64,000 bases of DNA from contig NZ_VFTG01000009.1 in the NCBI RefSeq assembly GCF_006439355.1, positions 62,001-126,000 of the forward strand, read 5' to 3'. How positions within the stretch are numbered: the first letter of the stretch is position 1; every line of letters begins with the position of its first letter. Below the pieces are notes generated by a model that saw only the letters and a program-made list of their open reading frames with translations, searched no databases and was not told where the DNA came from. Of the stretch, positions 38,438 through 48,524 are shown in pieces. A program made the translations under genes and the position numbers. Source of the stretch: Mesorhizobium sp. B4-1-3. Lineage in GTDB: Bacteria > Pseudomonadota > Alphaproteobacteria > Rhizobiales > Rhizobiaceae.

Positions 38438-38537
38438 CATCCAGTTTTGCTGGATTCTTACCGAGTGGTTGGAGCCACTTTGTTTGACGCCTCCCTGTTA
38501 AACTCCTGAGAGCCGCCTTATCCGCGGCTCTTTTTTT
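38438..38537 (+). ncRNA. Candidate trans-acting sRNA with three hairpins
   Basis: Three predicted stem-loops in about 100 bases: ATCCAG/CTGGAT (38440-38456), AGTGG/CCACT (about 38464-38479), and a terminator GAGCCGC/GCGGCTC followed by TTTTTTT. Between the second and third is an unpaired C-rich stretch TTTGACGCCTCCCTGTTAAA, complementary to Shine-Dalgarno sequences (CTCCC to GGGAG). This layout resembles the AbcR/alpha-r15 sRNAs that repress ABC-transporter mRNAs in rhizobia. That match is from memory of the architecture, not alignment. Ends are approximate and no transcript evidence is available. Confidence 0.65.
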
Positions 38538-38594
38538 GTCCGCACGCGGCGGGCCCGCGCCATCTGCTTGCGGATGGCTGGAACGCGACCGGCG

Positions 38595-38609
38595 TTAACC
38601 GTTTGTTAA
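38595..38609. promoter_or_regulatory. CtrA-type box upstream of rcdA
   Basis: TTAA-CCGTTTG-TTAA is a perfect match to the CtrA consensus, 116 bases before the rcdA start. In Caulobacter rcdA transcription is activated by CtrA. Confidence 0.68.
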
Positions 38610-38724
38610 ACATGCGCTTGCCTTCATGGGCGTCGAAGCGCATTTTCAAGCCTCAGTCATTTAGGGTGCGGGCCGCGTCGGCAAGGATTGCCGAATCGGC
38701 TGGCGGCAGTGCAGGGGCGTATCG

Positions 38725-39255
38725 ATGAACGAGCCTTCGAAGGGCAGCGCGAAAACCATCAAACTGGCGGAGCGCCGGGTTTTCTCCCAATCCTTCAAGC
38801 CGCTCTACCAGGAAGGCATGGGGCTGGTCGAGCAGGCCGCCGAATATCTCGATGGCAAGGGCAGGCTCGAAGCCAAGAAATTGTCGCGCACGGCCGCGAC
38901 TCTCTATGCGGCCGAATCGATGCGGCTGACCACGCGGCTCATGCAGGTCGCCTCCTGGCTGCTTTTGCAGCGGGCGGCGAATTCCGGCGAGATGACGCGC
39001 GACCAGGTGGCTTCGGAGAAATCCAAGGTGCGGCTCGACACCGCGTCCGCGCATGACGAGGCGCTTGGCTGGAACGAGCTACCCAAGGATTTTATGGACC
39101 TCGTGACGCGCTCGCTGCGCCTGCAGTCGCTGGTGCGGCGCATGGACGAGGAAATCTACGGCGGTGTCATCGGCGACACGCACGCGCCCGGCCGGCGGGC
39201 CAACCCGGTTTCCGACCAGATCAGCCTTTTGAACACGGCGTTCGCGCGCGGCTGA
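38725..39255 (+). CDS. rcdA: RcdA-type protein (DUF1465), CtrA-degradation adaptor
   Basis: The 176-residue helical protein matches DUF1465: QSFKPLYQEGMGLVEQAAEY, TLYAAESMRLTTRLMQVASW, and LDTASAHDEALGWNELPKDF. In Caulobacter RcdA links the PopA/CpdR adaptors to CtrA so that ClpXP degrades it at the G1-S transition. Start ATG 38725 begins MNEPSKGSAK. A CtrA-type box in its promoter suggests a feedback loop here as well. It is a single gene. Confidence 0.85.
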   Translation: MNEPSKGSAKTIKLAERRVFSQSFKPLYQEGMGLVEQAAEYLDGKGRLEAKKLSRTAATLYAAESMRLTTRLMQVASWLLLQRAANSGEMTRDQVASEKSKVRLDTASAHDEALGWNELPKDFMDLVTRSLRLQSLVRRMDEEIYGGVIGDTHAPGRRANPVSDQISLLNTAFARG

Positions 39256-39558
39256 ACCCGCGTTTGCAGCAAACGCCGTGATGGCGGCGCGCAGGAACCG
39301 GCACTTCCTTGATCGGGCGGCGATTTGGCGAGCCATGGCTTTGGCGCGCAGCCGAACACTCGCGACCCCGGCCGCTCTTCGACATGGCGGCAGCCGTCAT
39401 CGTATTTGAACGCAAGCCGGTCTTCGCGGCGAATATCACCCTTGCCTCGAAGCGACGGAACCCTAATTGGGGCCGTTCGCCGCAACCGGGTCGACCCGAG
39501 CCGGTCCTGCAAGAAATCACCGTCACCGTGACCAAAGCAGATTGCGAGGCTTGATCCC
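39256..39558. other. 303-bp region without a supported gene
   Basis: Open frames exist on both strands (for example 39309-39554 on the plus strand), but none has a ribosome site or recognisable sequence. The plus-strand frame is rich in Arg, Pro and Trp in the pattern of GC-rich non-coding DNA. No repeat or RNA structure stands out. It may hold the promoter of the glycosyltransferase. Confidence 0.45.
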
Positions 39559-40623
39559 GTGCATTCGCCATTGGACCGCATCCCGGTATCGATCATCATT
39601 CCCAACTATAATTACGAACAGTTTCTCGGACGCGCCATCGACAGCGCGTTGGAGCAGGACCACCGCAATGTCGAGGTCGTGGTCGTCGACGACGCATCGA
39701 CGGATGCATCGGTGGCCGTCATCGAATCCTACGGCGACAAAATCCGTCCGTGCCTCAGGCGCAGGAATGGCGGGCATGGCGCAGCATTCAACACCGGGTT
39801 CAAAGCGAGCACCGGGGCGATCGTTCTTTTCCTCGACGCCGACGATTATCTCTACCCGAACGCCGTCTCCGAGGTCCTGGACGAATGGGACGCGGATATC
39901 GTGCAGGCGCAATTCCGGCTGCATCTCGTCGATGAGAACCAAAATATCAAGGATGTCTTTCCGCCACCGGAGCAGCCGTTCGATTCAGGCGACGTCGTCC
40001 CGGAATTGCTGCGCAAGGGGCGCTACCGGACGACGGTGACAAGCGGGCTGGCTTTCGACCGCGAGGCGCTGGAACCGATAATGCCCATGCCTGAAGGCGA
40101 TTTCCGGCAGGGCGCCGATGGCTATCTCGCGACACTCGCGCCGCTGCACGGAGAGGTGAAATCCATCGACACCTGCCTTGGCGCCTACCGCGTCCATGGC
40201 TCCAATCATTCGGTCTTTGCGGAAAAGCTTGCCGAGCGGGCGCGCTGGCGCGTGGAGCATGACTTCCGGCGCCTTGAAGCCTTATCCGACCGGGCGTCCG
40301 AGATAGGTTTGACCGTGCCGCCGGATGCCGGCCTTCACGATCCGGTTCACCTGGAAGAGCGGCTGGCCTCACTCTGCGTCGACGAGCCCCAGCATCTGGT
40401 TGAAACCGACTCCCGGCTGGCATTGGCAAGAGCAGGCGCCGCCGCCAGCCTGGAAATGAATGCGTCCTGGCGGCGGCGGGCTGCCCTGGCGGCCTGGTTC
40501 CTCAGCATCGGAGTCCTGCCGCGGCGCATGGGTAACGCGGTCCTGGCGTGGAAGCTGGTCGCATCGTCCAGGCCGGCATTTCTCACGCGGCTGTCGAAAA
40601 CCCTCCGTCGCGTGACGAACTAG
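39559..40623 (+). CDS. Family 2 glycosyltransferase
   Basis: The 354-residue protein starts at GTG 39559. The GT-A fold is clear: VSIIIPNYNYEQFLGRAIDS, VVVVDDASTDASVAVIESYG, and the metal-binding LFLDADDYL (DAD). The C-terminal third has one hydrophobic stretch (ALAAWFLSIGVLPRRM) that may attach it to the membrane. It probably adds sugars to a surface polysaccharide; acceptor unknown. It is not embedded in a polysaccharide cluster; ruvC follows after 131 bases. Confidence 0.88.
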   Translation: MHSPLDRIPVSIIIPNYNYEQFLGRAIDSALEQDHRNVEVVVVDDASTDASVAVIESYGDKIRPCLRRRNGGHGAAFNTGFKASTGAIVLFLDADDYLYPNAVSEVLDEWDADIVQAQFRLHLVDENQNIKDVFPPPEQPFDSGDVVPELLRKGRYRTTVTSGLAFDREALEPIMPMPEGDFRQGADGYLATLAPLHGEVKSIDTCLGAYRVHGSNHSVFAEKLAERARWRVEHDFRRLEALSDRASEIGLTVPPDAGLHDPVHLEERLASLCVDEPQHLVETDSRLALARAGAAASLEMNASWRRRAALAAWFLSIGVLPRRMGNAVLAWKLVASSRPAFLTRLSKTLRRVTN

Positions 40624-40754
40624 ACCCGGGGATCGTACGGGATAGCCCGCGATCGCCGGGTCGATGGATTTCGGGTGCGTTCCCGAGATCGCGACTGTTT
40701 CTGGTTTGTTCACATTTCGCTGGCATCCCTTGCCGCCGAGGCTAAACTCGGCAC

Positions 40755-41264
40755 ATGGGGGAAGCGATTCGCATCATCGGCATCGATCCGGGCCTGAGGC
40801 GCACCGGTTGGGGTATTATCGACAGCGTGGGCAATTCGCTGCGCTTCGTCGCGTCCGGTACGGTGCGGTCCGACGAGAAGGAGTCGTTGGCGACAAGGCT
40901 CTGCCAACTGCATGACGGCTTGGCCGAGGTGCTGCACCAAGCCATGCCGCATGAGGCAGCGGTCGAGCAGACTTTCGTCAATAAGGACGCGACCGCGACG
41001 CTGAAGCTCGGCCAGGCGCGCGGCATCGCCATGCTGGTGCCGGCGCGCGCCGGACTGGTGGTCGCCGAATATGCCCCCAATGCCGTCAAGAAGGCCGTGA
41101 TCGGCGTCGGCCATGGCGAGAAGAAGCAGATCCACATGATGGTGAAGGTGCTGATGCCGAAGGCGTTCTTCGACACCGACGACGCCGCCGACGCCCTTGC
41201 CATCGCCATCTGCCATGCGCATCACCGCCCGAGCGTCGCCTATCGCATGGCAGTGGCGGGGTGA
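40755..41264 (+). CDS. ruvC: Holliday junction resolvase RuvC
   Basis: The 169-residue endonuclease cleaves four-way junctions with RuvAB. Catalytic acids are Asp11 ([12 protein letters not shown]), Glu71 (VEQTFVNKD), Asp143 and Asp146 (DAADALAIA). It starts the ruvC-ruvA-ruvB operon. No LexA-type GAAC-N7-GAAC box was noticed upstream. Confidence 0.96.
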   Translation: MGEAIRIIGIDPGLRRTGWGIIDSVGNSLRFVASGTVRSDEKESLATRLCQLHDGLAEVLHQAMPHEAAVEQTFVNKDATATLKLGQARGIAMLVPARAGLVVAEYAPNAVKKAVIGVGHGEKKQIHMMVKVLMPKAFFDTDDAADALAIAICHAHHRPSVAYRMAVAG

Positions 41265-41274
41265 GGGGAAAAAC

Positions 41275-41895
41275 ATGATCGGCAAGCTGAAAGGCACGCT
41301 GGAAGAGATCGACGAGGATAGCTGCGTCATCGACGTGCACGGCGTCGGCTATGTCGCCCATTGCTCGGCGCGCACGCTTGCCGCGCTGCCTTCGCCGGGG
41401 GAGGCGGTGGTGCTGTTCATCGAGACCTATGTGCGTGAGGACATGATCCGGCTCTACGGCTTCCAGACCGGATTGGAACGCGAGTGGTTCCGTCTCCTGA
41501 TGAACAATGTGCAGGGCGTCGGCGCAAAGGTGGCGCTGGCTATCCTGTCGACGCTGGCGCCGGCCGATCTCGCCAACGCGATCGCGCTGCGCGACATTGC
41601 CATGGTCTCTCGCGCGCCCGGCGTCGGCAAGAAGGTGGCCGAGCGCATCGTCACCGAATTGCGCACCAAGGCGCCTGCCTATGCGGGCGCGGCCACCGGC
41701 ACGATCGGCCTCAAGCAGGAGCTCGGCGAAGGGGTGGCGGCCGCGCCGATCACGGACGCGGTCTCGGCCCTCGTCAATCTCGGTTACTCGCGCGACATCG
41801 CGGCGAACGCGGTCTCGGCGGCGCTGAAATCGGCCGGCGAGGGCGCGGATGCCTCGAAGTTGATCCGTTTCGGCCTGAAGGAACTGGCGCGGTGA
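41275..41895 (+). CDS. ruvA: Holliday junction-binding protein RuvA
   Basis: The 206-residue protein starts [20 protein letters not shown], the conserved OB-fold. Two helix-hairpin-helix motifs follow ([14 protein letters not shown] and [14 protein letters not shown]). The C-terminal domain III binds RuvB ([20 protein letters not shown]). ATG 41275 is 10 bases after ruvC, with GAGGGGAA upstream. It forms tetramers that hold the junction in a square. Confidence 0.96.
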   Translation: MIGKLKGTLEEIDEDSCVIDVHGVGYVAHCSARTLAALPSPGEAVVLFIETYVREDMIRLYGFQTGLEREWFRLLMNNVQGVGAKVALAILSTLAPADLANAIALRDIAMVSRAPGVGKKVAERIVTELRTKAPAYAGAATGTIGLKQELGEGVAAAPITDAVSALVNLGYSRDIAANAVSAALKSAGEGADASKLIRFGLKELAR

Positions 41896-41938
41896 GGCGA
41901 CGCTTGTCTCGCCATCGGCCCTATGCAAGGAAGGCGGC

Positions 41939-42976
41939 ATGACCCTTTCGCCCCGCCTCATTGCTCCCGACAAGCGCGGCGAGGATGCCGACCAGACGTT
42001 GCGGCCGCAGTCGCTCGACGAGTTCGTCGGCCAGGCGGCGGTGCGCGCCAACCTCAAGGTCTTCGTCGATGCCGCGAAGAGCCGTGGCGAGGCGCTCGAC
42101 CATGTGCTGTTCGTCGGCCCGCCGGGGCTCGGCAAGACGACGCTGGCGCAGATCATGGCGCGCGAGCTCGGCGTCAACTTCCGCTCCACCTCCGGCCCGG
42201 TCATCGCCAAGGCCGGCGATCTGGCGGCGCTGCTCACCAATCTCGAGGAACGCGACGTTCTCTTCATCGACGAGATCCATCGCCTCAATCCGGCGGTCGA
42301 GGAAATCCTCTATCCGGCGATGGAGGATTTCCAGCTCGACCTCATCATCGGCGAGGGGCCGGCTGCGCGCTCGGTCAAGATCGATCTTGCCCATTTCACG
42401 CTGGTCGCGGCGACGACGAGGCTCGGGCTCCTGACCAATCCGCTGCGCGACCGTTTCGGCATTCCGGTGCGGCTCAATTTCTACACGGTCGAGGAGTTGG
42501 AGCAGATCGTGCGTCGCGGCGCCCGGATCCTCTCGATGCCGCTCGGCGACGGCGGCGCGGTGGAGATCGCGCGCCGCGCGCGCGGCACGCCGCGCATCGC
42601 CGGCCGGCTGTTGCGCCGGGTGCGCGATTTCGCCAGCGTCGCCGGCGCCGCGCATGTCGACAGGAAGATCGCCGACGAGGCGCTGACCAGGCTGGAGGTC
42701 GACGCGCTCGGCCTCGATGCGCTCGACCGCCGCTACCTGTCGATGATCGCACGCAATTTCGGCGGCGGCCCGGTCGGCATCGAGACGATCGCGGCCGGGC
42801 TCTCCGAACCGCGCGACGCGATCGAGGACATCATCGAGCCCTATCTCATCCAGCAGGGCTTCATCCAGCGCACGCCGCGCGGCCGCGTGCTGACCGCCAA
42901 TGCCTGGCGCCATCTCGGCCTCGATCCGCCGAAGGACGTCGCCCAGCAGCAGATCAGCCTGTTCCAGGAAGAGTAA
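41939..42976 (+). CDS. ruvB: Holliday junction branch-migration ATPase RuvB
   Basis: The 345-residue AAA+ motor has Walker A GPPGLGKT at 60-67 and Walker [11 protein letters not shown] at 109-118. The sensor region is [16 protein letters not shown] and the winged-helix end contains [12 protein letters not shown]. It starts 43 bases after ruvA with AAGGAAGG upstream. The order ruvC-A-B is standard; here yebC is not adjacent. Confidence 0.97.
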   Translation: MTLSPRLIAPDKRGEDADQTLRPQSLDEFVGQAAVRANLKVFVDAAKSRGEALDHVLFVGPPGLGKTTLAQIMARELGVNFRSTSGPVIAKAGDLAALLTNLEERDVLFIDEIHRLNPAVEEILYPAMEDFQLDLIIGEGPAARSVKIDLAHFTLVAATTRLGLLTNPLRDRFGIPVRLNFYTVEELEQIVRRGARILSMPLGDGGAVEIARRARGTPRIAGRLLRRVRDFASVAGAAHVDRKIADEALTRLEVDALGLDALDRRYLSMIARNFGGGPVGIETIAAGLSEPRDAIEDIIEPYLIQQGFIQRTPRGRVLTANAWRHLGLDPPKDVAQQQISLFQEE

Positions 42977-43111
42977 CGCAGATTTGTTCGCCGTTTCGGC
43001 GGCGCAGCGGGCCGATCTGCGCAGAATCTGCGCGCCTCGGCCTGACTGAGGGCGCAATTGCAGCGTCTAGGATAGCCTATCTGACGCAATCCTAGGGGCT
43101 TGGGGCGACCT

Positions 43112-44014
43112 ATGATCACCAGACGCGCTTTCCTCCGCCTTATTGGCGGCTCGGCCTTCGCGATGGTATCGCTCAGCGCCTATGCGGTCGGCATCGAGCC
43201 GATGCTGCTCACCCACGTGAAGCGCTACAATTTGACGCCGCCGCATTGGCCGGCCGGACTCAAGCTGCGCGTCGTGGCGCTGGCCGACATCCATGCCTGC
43301 CGGCCCTGGATGACACCGGAACGGATCGCAGCACTTTCCGAAGAGACCAATGCGTTGCAGCCGGATCTGATCGTGCTGCTCGGCGACTATACAGCGGGGA
43401 CAAAGCTGGTTACGGGCCGGGTGCGGGTGGAGGAGTGGGCCGAGGCATTGTCGGGGCTCAAGGCGCCGCTTGGTGTGCTATCGATCCTTGGCAATCACGA
43501 CTGGTGGACGGATTTCTTCGCCCAGCGAGCGGAAGCCGGCCCGACCCAATCGCGCAAGGCGCTCGAGCATGTCGGAATACCAGTGCTGGAAAACGACGTC
43601 GTGCGGCTGGAAAAGGATGGTCATGGTTTCTGGATCGCCGGGCTGGCCGATCAACTCGCGCTGCTACCGAACAAGGCCAAGGGACGCGACAGTTTCCAGG
43701 GCTTCGACGATCTCCCCGGCACCTTGGCCAAGGTTCAGAGGAGCGAGCCGATCATCCTGCTTGCGCACGAGCCCGACATTTTCACGAAGGTGCCGGAGCG
43801 GGTGTCGCTGACACTGTCCGGACACACGCATGGCGGACAGGTGCGGGTGTTCGGCTATTCGCCGATCGTGCCTTCGGACTATGGCAACCGCTTCGCCTAC
43901 GGCCATGTCGTGGAGAATGACCGCAACCTGATCGTCTCGGGCGGGCTCGGTTTCAGCATCCTGCCGGTGCGTTTTGGGGTGCGGCCCGAGATTCTGCAGA
44001 TTGATCTCGGCTAA
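43112..44014 (+). CDS. Tat-exported calcineurin-like metallophosphoesterase
   Basis: The 300-residue protein has a twin-arginine signal anchor, ITRRAFLRLIGGSAFAMVSL. The phosphoesterase motifs follow: VVALADIHACRPWMT (DxH), LLGDYTAG (GD), ILGNHDWWTD (GNHD), and LTLSGHTHGGQV (GHTH). It resembles YkuE/YaeI (UDP-diacylglucosamine-type) enzymes that act at the membrane. Start ATG 43112 is used because it begins the Tat signal. Substrate unknown. Confidence 0.9.
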   Translation: MITRRAFLRLIGGSAFAMVSLSAYAVGIEPMLLTHVKRYNLTPPHWPAGLKLRVVALADIHACRPWMTPERIAALSEETNALQPDLIVLLGDYTAGTKLVTGRVRVEEWAEALSGLKAPLGVLSILGNHDWWTDFFAQRAEAGPTQSRKALEHVGIPVLENDVVRLEKDGHGFWIAGLADQLALLPNKAKGRDSFQGFDDLPGTLAKVQRSEPIILLAHEPDIFTKVPERVSLTLSGHTHGGQVRVFGYSPIVPSDYGNRFAYGHVVENDRNLIVSGGLGFSILPVRFGVRPEILQIDLG

Positions 44015-44051
44015 GCCGCGTCGATATTCAGGCGGGCCTTGGCTCGCCGCA

Positions 44052-45284
44052 TTATTGCAGCGACCTGATCATATCCATTACATCGGGTTCCGCCTTTTCG
44101 CCGTCGAAGGCGTCGACGATGCCGAAGGCGCCGCCATAGCTCCACACCGACCAGGAAAAGCCATGCGCCTCGGCGCGGGCGATCATGTCGCGCACATAGG
44201 CCGCGCGGTAAGCCGCCGGCATGACGAAGCCGTTGCCGTATTCCTTGCGGATCATGCCGAATTCGCCGAGCGTGATGTCCTGCGGCTTGATGCCGTTGGC
44301 CTTCGCCCAGGCGTCGACGGTCGCGAACGGCGCATCCATCACGCCAAGCAGCTTTTCGGGACTGTCCATCGCTGCCACCTGTTCATCGAGATAGGCGAGC
44401 AGGCCGCTCCGGCGCGCCCAGGGTGCCTCGGCCTTTATCCGGTCGCGGACCGTGTCCAGCGTCATGGCCAGCTGCGATTTCGGGACGGCCGTCAGCGGGT
44501 AGGGCAGACCAGTGACGTATTGGATGAAATCGCCGGCCCAGGTGGCGCCCTGATGCGTCAGAAGGAACGGATCGTAGGAGTGGAAGGCCCAGATGATGTT
44601 GTCGTCCGCGATCGCCCTGGGATCGATCCTGGCCAGCGATTCCGCGTTCGAATAGCAGCCGCCGGTCAGGATCAGCGTCAGCCCGGTGGCGGAGGCGCGC
44701 GCGGCCGCGAACAATTGCTTCTGGCGGTCGGGCCAAAGGTTGGTGCCATTCGCCTCGCAATCGACCAGCGGCTCATTCATCAATTCCAGCGCGACAAGCT
44801 TCGGATCCTCCCTGGCCAAGGTCCGCGCCATCTTGCGCACCAGCTCGGTATAGGCCTCGAAGACGGCCGGGTCGTGCATGACCTCGCTCATGCCGATCTT
44901 GCGATTGCCTCCGGCGGGAATCAGATGCAGGTCGACGACCACCTTCAGACCGGCGCGGTTGATCATCCGCGCCGAATCCAACACGCTGGCATAGAGGTCG
45001 TCGCGAAGGGCCGCGGTCCGGTCGGAGAGAAAGGGCGAGGGATCGATCGGCATGCGCAAGAAATCGAGACCGGCATCCTTGAGCGCCCTGAGATCGTCCT
45101 CCTTGAGGAATTTGCGCCACTCCGGATAAGGCAGGATCGCCTGGCGCTCGCCCCATTTGTCCTCGGCCGGCCAGGTCACCCACTGGTCGAGATTGAGGCC
45201 GCGCTTCATCGAGAAGGTCGCTGCTCCGGCGGGCAACGCCAAAGCGGCAAACGCAAGCAGCGCCGCCATCAAGGTCTTGATCAT
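44052..45284 (-). CDS. Secreted glycoside hydrolase family 5 protein
   Basis: The 410-residue protein has a signal peptide (KTLMAALLAFAALALPAGA). The GH5 barrel contains the acid/base Glu171 in ELMNEPLVD, the nucleophile Glu341 in ITLGEFGMI, and the upstream VVVDLHLIPAG. It cleaves beta-glycosidic bonds (cellulase, mannanase or exoglucanase-like); the substrate cannot be read from sequence. ATG 45284 is preferred for the signal peptide; an in-frame start at 45302 is possible. It is alone on its strand between plus-strand genes. Confidence 0.88.
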   Translation of the reverse strand: MIKTLMAALLAFAALALPAGAATFSMKRGLNLDQWVTWPAEDKWGERQAILPYPEWRKFLKEDDLRALKDAGLDFLRMPIDPSPFLSDRTAALRDDLYASVLDSARMINRAGLKVVVDLHLIPAGGNRKIGMSEVMHDPAVFEAYTELVRKMARTLAREDPKLVALELMNEPLVDCEANGTNLWPDRQKQLFAAARASATGLTLILTGGCYSNAESLARIDPRAIADDNIIWAFHSYDPFLLTHQGATWAGDFIQYVTGLPYPLTAVPKSQLAMTLDTVRDRIKAEAPWARRSGLLAYLDEQVAAMDSPEKLLGVMDAPFATVDAWAKANGIKPQDITLGEFGMIRKEYGNGFVMPAAYRAAYVRDMIARAEAHGFSWSVWSYGGAFGIVDAFDGEKAEPDVMDMIRSLQ

Positions 45285-45355
45285 CGAGCCCAACAGTGCC
45301 ATCCCGTTCTCGCGCGAGAAACACCTGCCTTTCTGGGCCGAAAAAGGAAAGCGCG

Positions 45356-45829
45356 ATGGACGATCATGGTGAATCGGCGGCGCTCAGCGCCGGGCTTTCC
45401 GGCGCGCTGACGGATTTCGGCCATCGGCTGATGGCCAGGGTCTATTATGCCGATACCGATTTCTCCGGCGTCGTCTACCACGCGCGCTATCTCGAATTCC
45501 TCGAGCGCGGCCGCTCCGACTATCTGAGGCTGGCGGGCGTCCATCACACCGAGCTCCTGGACGGCAAGCATGGCGAGCGGATCGTCTGGGTGGTCCGGCG
45601 CATGGAGATCGACTTCCGCTCGCCGGCGCGCATGGACGATATACTCACCATCGACACGCGCACCGGCGACATCTCCGGCGCCCGCATCTTCATGGGCCAG
45701 CAGTTGAAACGCGGCGGCGACGTGCTGGTCGAGGCGAAAGTCGAGGCAGCGATCGTCGGCGAACACGGCCGCCCGAAGCGGTTCCCAAAGGAGTGGATTG
45801 CCGCCTTCATGCCGAGGGCGAAGGCCTGA
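45356..45829 (+). CDS. ybgC: Tol-Pal-associated acyl-CoA thioesterase YbgC
   Basis: The 157-residue hotdog-fold thioesterase has the 4HBT active site: VYYADTDFSGVVYHARYLEF with Asp35 and His42. It hydrolyses short acyl-CoAs or acyl-ACP and is linked to phospholipid metabolism. Start ATG 45356 has AAAGGAAAG upstream. In most proteobacteria ybgC heads the tol-pal operon. Here 309 bases separate it from tolQ. Confidence 0.93.
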   Translation: MDDHGESAALSAGLSGALTDFGHRLMARVYYADTDFSGVVYHARYLEFLERGRSDYLRLAGVHHTELLDGKHGERIVWVVRRMEIDFRSPARMDDILTIDTRTGDISGARIFMGQQLKRGGDVLVEAKVEAAIVGEHGRPKRFPKEWIAAFMPRAKA

Positions 45830-45925
45830 GCCTTCGGCGGCTGGCACGGTCTCGAAGCCATTAAGCAGACGACTCTAGTTGCCCGCCGGCCCAGCCAAGC
45901 GCGGCAATGCGCCGCGCCCGGCGTC

Positions 45926-45941
45926 CTAACCCATCCTTAAC
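45926..45941. promoter_or_regulatory. Near-consensus CtrA box upstream of tolQ
   Basis: CTAA-CCCATCC-TTAAC differs from TTAA-N7-TTAAC by one base. It is in the 309-bp ybgC-tolQ gap, about 200 bases before tolQ. CtrA control of pal has been reported in Brucella, which makes the site plausible. Nothing else but a long leader is seen in the gap. Confidence 0.4.
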
Positions 45942-46138
45942 CATAACGGTTCATGAAGGAATTGGCGAAGATTGGCGCAATTCCCGCGCCTTCCTTTCAC
46001 CAATATTTGCCTCGAAAAGGCCGCGAAACGGTGCATTCGGGGCTTATCCCGCAAGCTTCAAGCTTCGCGCGATCGGACCAAAGGGATGCCCATGGGCCAG
46101 CCGCCAGCGATGCCCGGAAAATCTTAAGGACTTAAGTC

Positions 46139-46849
<711 letters not shown>

Positions 46850-46858
46850 GGAACGATC

Positions 46859-47320
46859 ATGGGGATGTCTGCTGCTGGCGCAGGTGGCACGGGGCGAGGC
46901 GGGCGCGGTCATAGGCGCCGTGGCCGCCATCATGCGCTGATGTCTGAAATCAACGTCACGCCGATGGTCGACGTGATGCTGGTGCTCTTGATCATCTTCA
47001 TGGTCGCGGCGCCCCTGCTCACCGTCGGAGTTCCGATCGACCTGCCGGACACGCAGGCCAAGGCGATGAATGTCGACACGCAGCCGATCACCGTGTCGAT
47101 CAACGCCGCCGGCCAGATCTATCTGCAGGAAACCGAGATCCCGATCGAGGAGCTGGTGGCCAAGCTGCAGGCGATTTCCAAGACCGGCTATGACGAGCGG
47201 ATCTTCATCCGCGGCGACAAGTCGACCGACTACGGCACAGCGATGAAGGTCATGGCCCGCATCTCGGCGGCCGGCTACAAGAATATCGGCCTGGTGTCGC
47301 TGCAGGAACAGGATCAGTAG
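46859..47320 (+). CDS. tolR: Tol-Pal stator subunit TolR
   Basis: The 153-residue protein has a Gly/Arg-rich N-terminus (GAGGTGRGGRGHRRRGRHH), then SEINVTPMVDVMLVLLIIFM. The membrane segment carries the proton-relay Asp of VDVMLVLL. The periplasmic domain follows. It starts 9 bases after tolQ. The basic glycine-rich N-terminal tail is longer than in enteric TolR and fairly typical of rhizobia. Confidence 0.94.
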   Translation: MGMSAAGAGGTGRGGRGHRRRGRHHALMSEINVTPMVDVMLVLLIIFMVAAPLLTVGVPIDLPDTQAKAMNVDTQPITVSINAAGQIYLQETEIPIEELVAKLQAISKTGYDERIFIRGDKSTDYGTAMKVMARISAAGYKNIGLVSLQEQDQ

Positions 47321-47329
47321 GCGCGCCAG

Positions 47330-48484
47330 ATGCGGACCGGTCTCACCTCTTCGGTGATCTTGCATGCGGTGGCGCTGGCCTTCGGGCTGTTCACGCTGTC
47401 GTCGCCGCCGGCCATGCCTGCCTCCGATGTGGAATCGGTGGCGGTGGACATCGTGCCGATGGAAGCGATCGCGCAGACGCTGCAGGGCGACAAGAAGGCG
47501 GTCATGCATGACAAGCCGGCGCCTGTTCCGACGAAGCGCCCCGATGTCGTTCCGGATGCCCAGAAGGTTGGAGAGAACACCGTCGACACCGACAAGCCGG
47601 TGACGGACGAAGCCAAGCCGAAGCCGGTCGACAAGACGGCGGCGCCGCCGCCCGCGCCGACGCCGACCGAGAAGCCGGCGGTCGAGGACGTGCCGAAGCC
47701 GCAGGAGAAGCCGAAGCCGACGCCTGCGACCGAAGTCGCGCCGACGCCGACGCCGAAGGAAGAAGTCAAGCCCGAGCCGGTCAAGCAGACCGAGCCCAAG
47801 CCGACGCCGGCCAAGGAGCCGGCGCCCGCGCCGCAGCCGGACAAGACCGCGGCTATCCAGAAGGAAGAGGTCAAGCCCGACGCGGTGGCCGAGGCGATCT
47901 CGCAGGATCAGCCGACCGAGGAAGCAAAGCTTCCGGATTCGGCGCCGGCGCCGGAAGCGCGGCCGAAGCCGCAGCCGGCCCAGGCCGAGAGCGCCAAGGC
48001 CCCGGATCGCAAAGACGCCGAAAAGCCGGTGAAGGAAGCGTCCTCCAAGAAGAAATCGGACGAAAAGCAGTTCAACGCCGACGAGATAACGGCTCTGCTC
48101 GACAAGCAGAAGCCGTCCGGCGGCGGCGCCAAGCGCTCGACCCAGCAGGCGTCGCTCGGCGGCGAAAAGAATCAGGGCCAGAAGCTCTCCAGGTCGGAGC
48201 AAGGCGCGTTGGAGGATCAGCTCGGCGGTTGCTGGACCCTTCCGGTCGGCCTCGAAGGCTCCGAGAACTTCACCGTGGTTATTCGTTTCAACCTCAATGC
48301 CTCCGGCAAGCTGGAGGGCCGCCCGACCGTCGAGAAGTCCAGCGGCAACCCCCAGTTCGACGCCAGCGCGGTTCGCGCCGTGCAGAAATGCGATGTCGCC
48401 GGGCTGCAGGTTCCCGCCGGAAAGCAAGACATCTGGTCCGACATCCGCGTCAACTTCGATCCGAGAGCGATGCTTGGCCTCTAA
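47330..48484 (+). CDS. tolA: Tol-Pal envelope protein TolA
   Basis: The 384-residue protein has one N-terminal membrane segment ([18 protein letters not shown]). A long Pro/Lys/Glu/Ala-rich periplasmic stalk follows (about 60-250), low in sequence complexity. The globular C-terminal domain (about 290-384) has [20 protein letters not shown] and [19 protein letters not shown], similar to TonB/TolA C-termini. It connects TolQR with Pal and TolB across the periplasm. Start ATG 47330 is 9 bases after tolR. Confidence 0.92.
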   Translation: MRTGLTSSVILHAVALAFGLFTLSSPPAMPASDVESVAVDIVPMEAIAQTLQGDKKAVMHDKPAPVPTKRPDVVPDAQKVGENTVDTDKPVTDEAKPKPVDKTAAPPPAPTPTEKPAVEDVPKPQEKPKPTPATEVAPTPTPKEEVKPEPVKQTEPKPTPAKEPAPAPQPDKTAAIQKEEVKPDAVAEAISQDQPTEEAKLPDSAPAPEARPKPQPAQAESAKAPDRKDAEKPVKEASSKKKSDEKQFNADEITALLDKQKPSGGGAKRSTQQASLGGEKNQGQKLSRSEQGALEDQLGGCWTLPVGLEGSENFTVVIRFNLNASGKLEGRPTVEKSSGNPQFDASAVRAVQKCDVAGLQVPAGKQDIWSDIRVNFDPRAMLGL

Positions 48485-48524
48485 GCCTGAGCGTCCAGAA
48501 AATCAGCAAGAGAAGCGAGAAGAC

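Noticed and set aside
39309..39554. Possible 81-aa gene between rcdA and the glycosyltransferase
   Set aside because: No ribosome site or recognisable sequence; a competing frame exists on the other strand.
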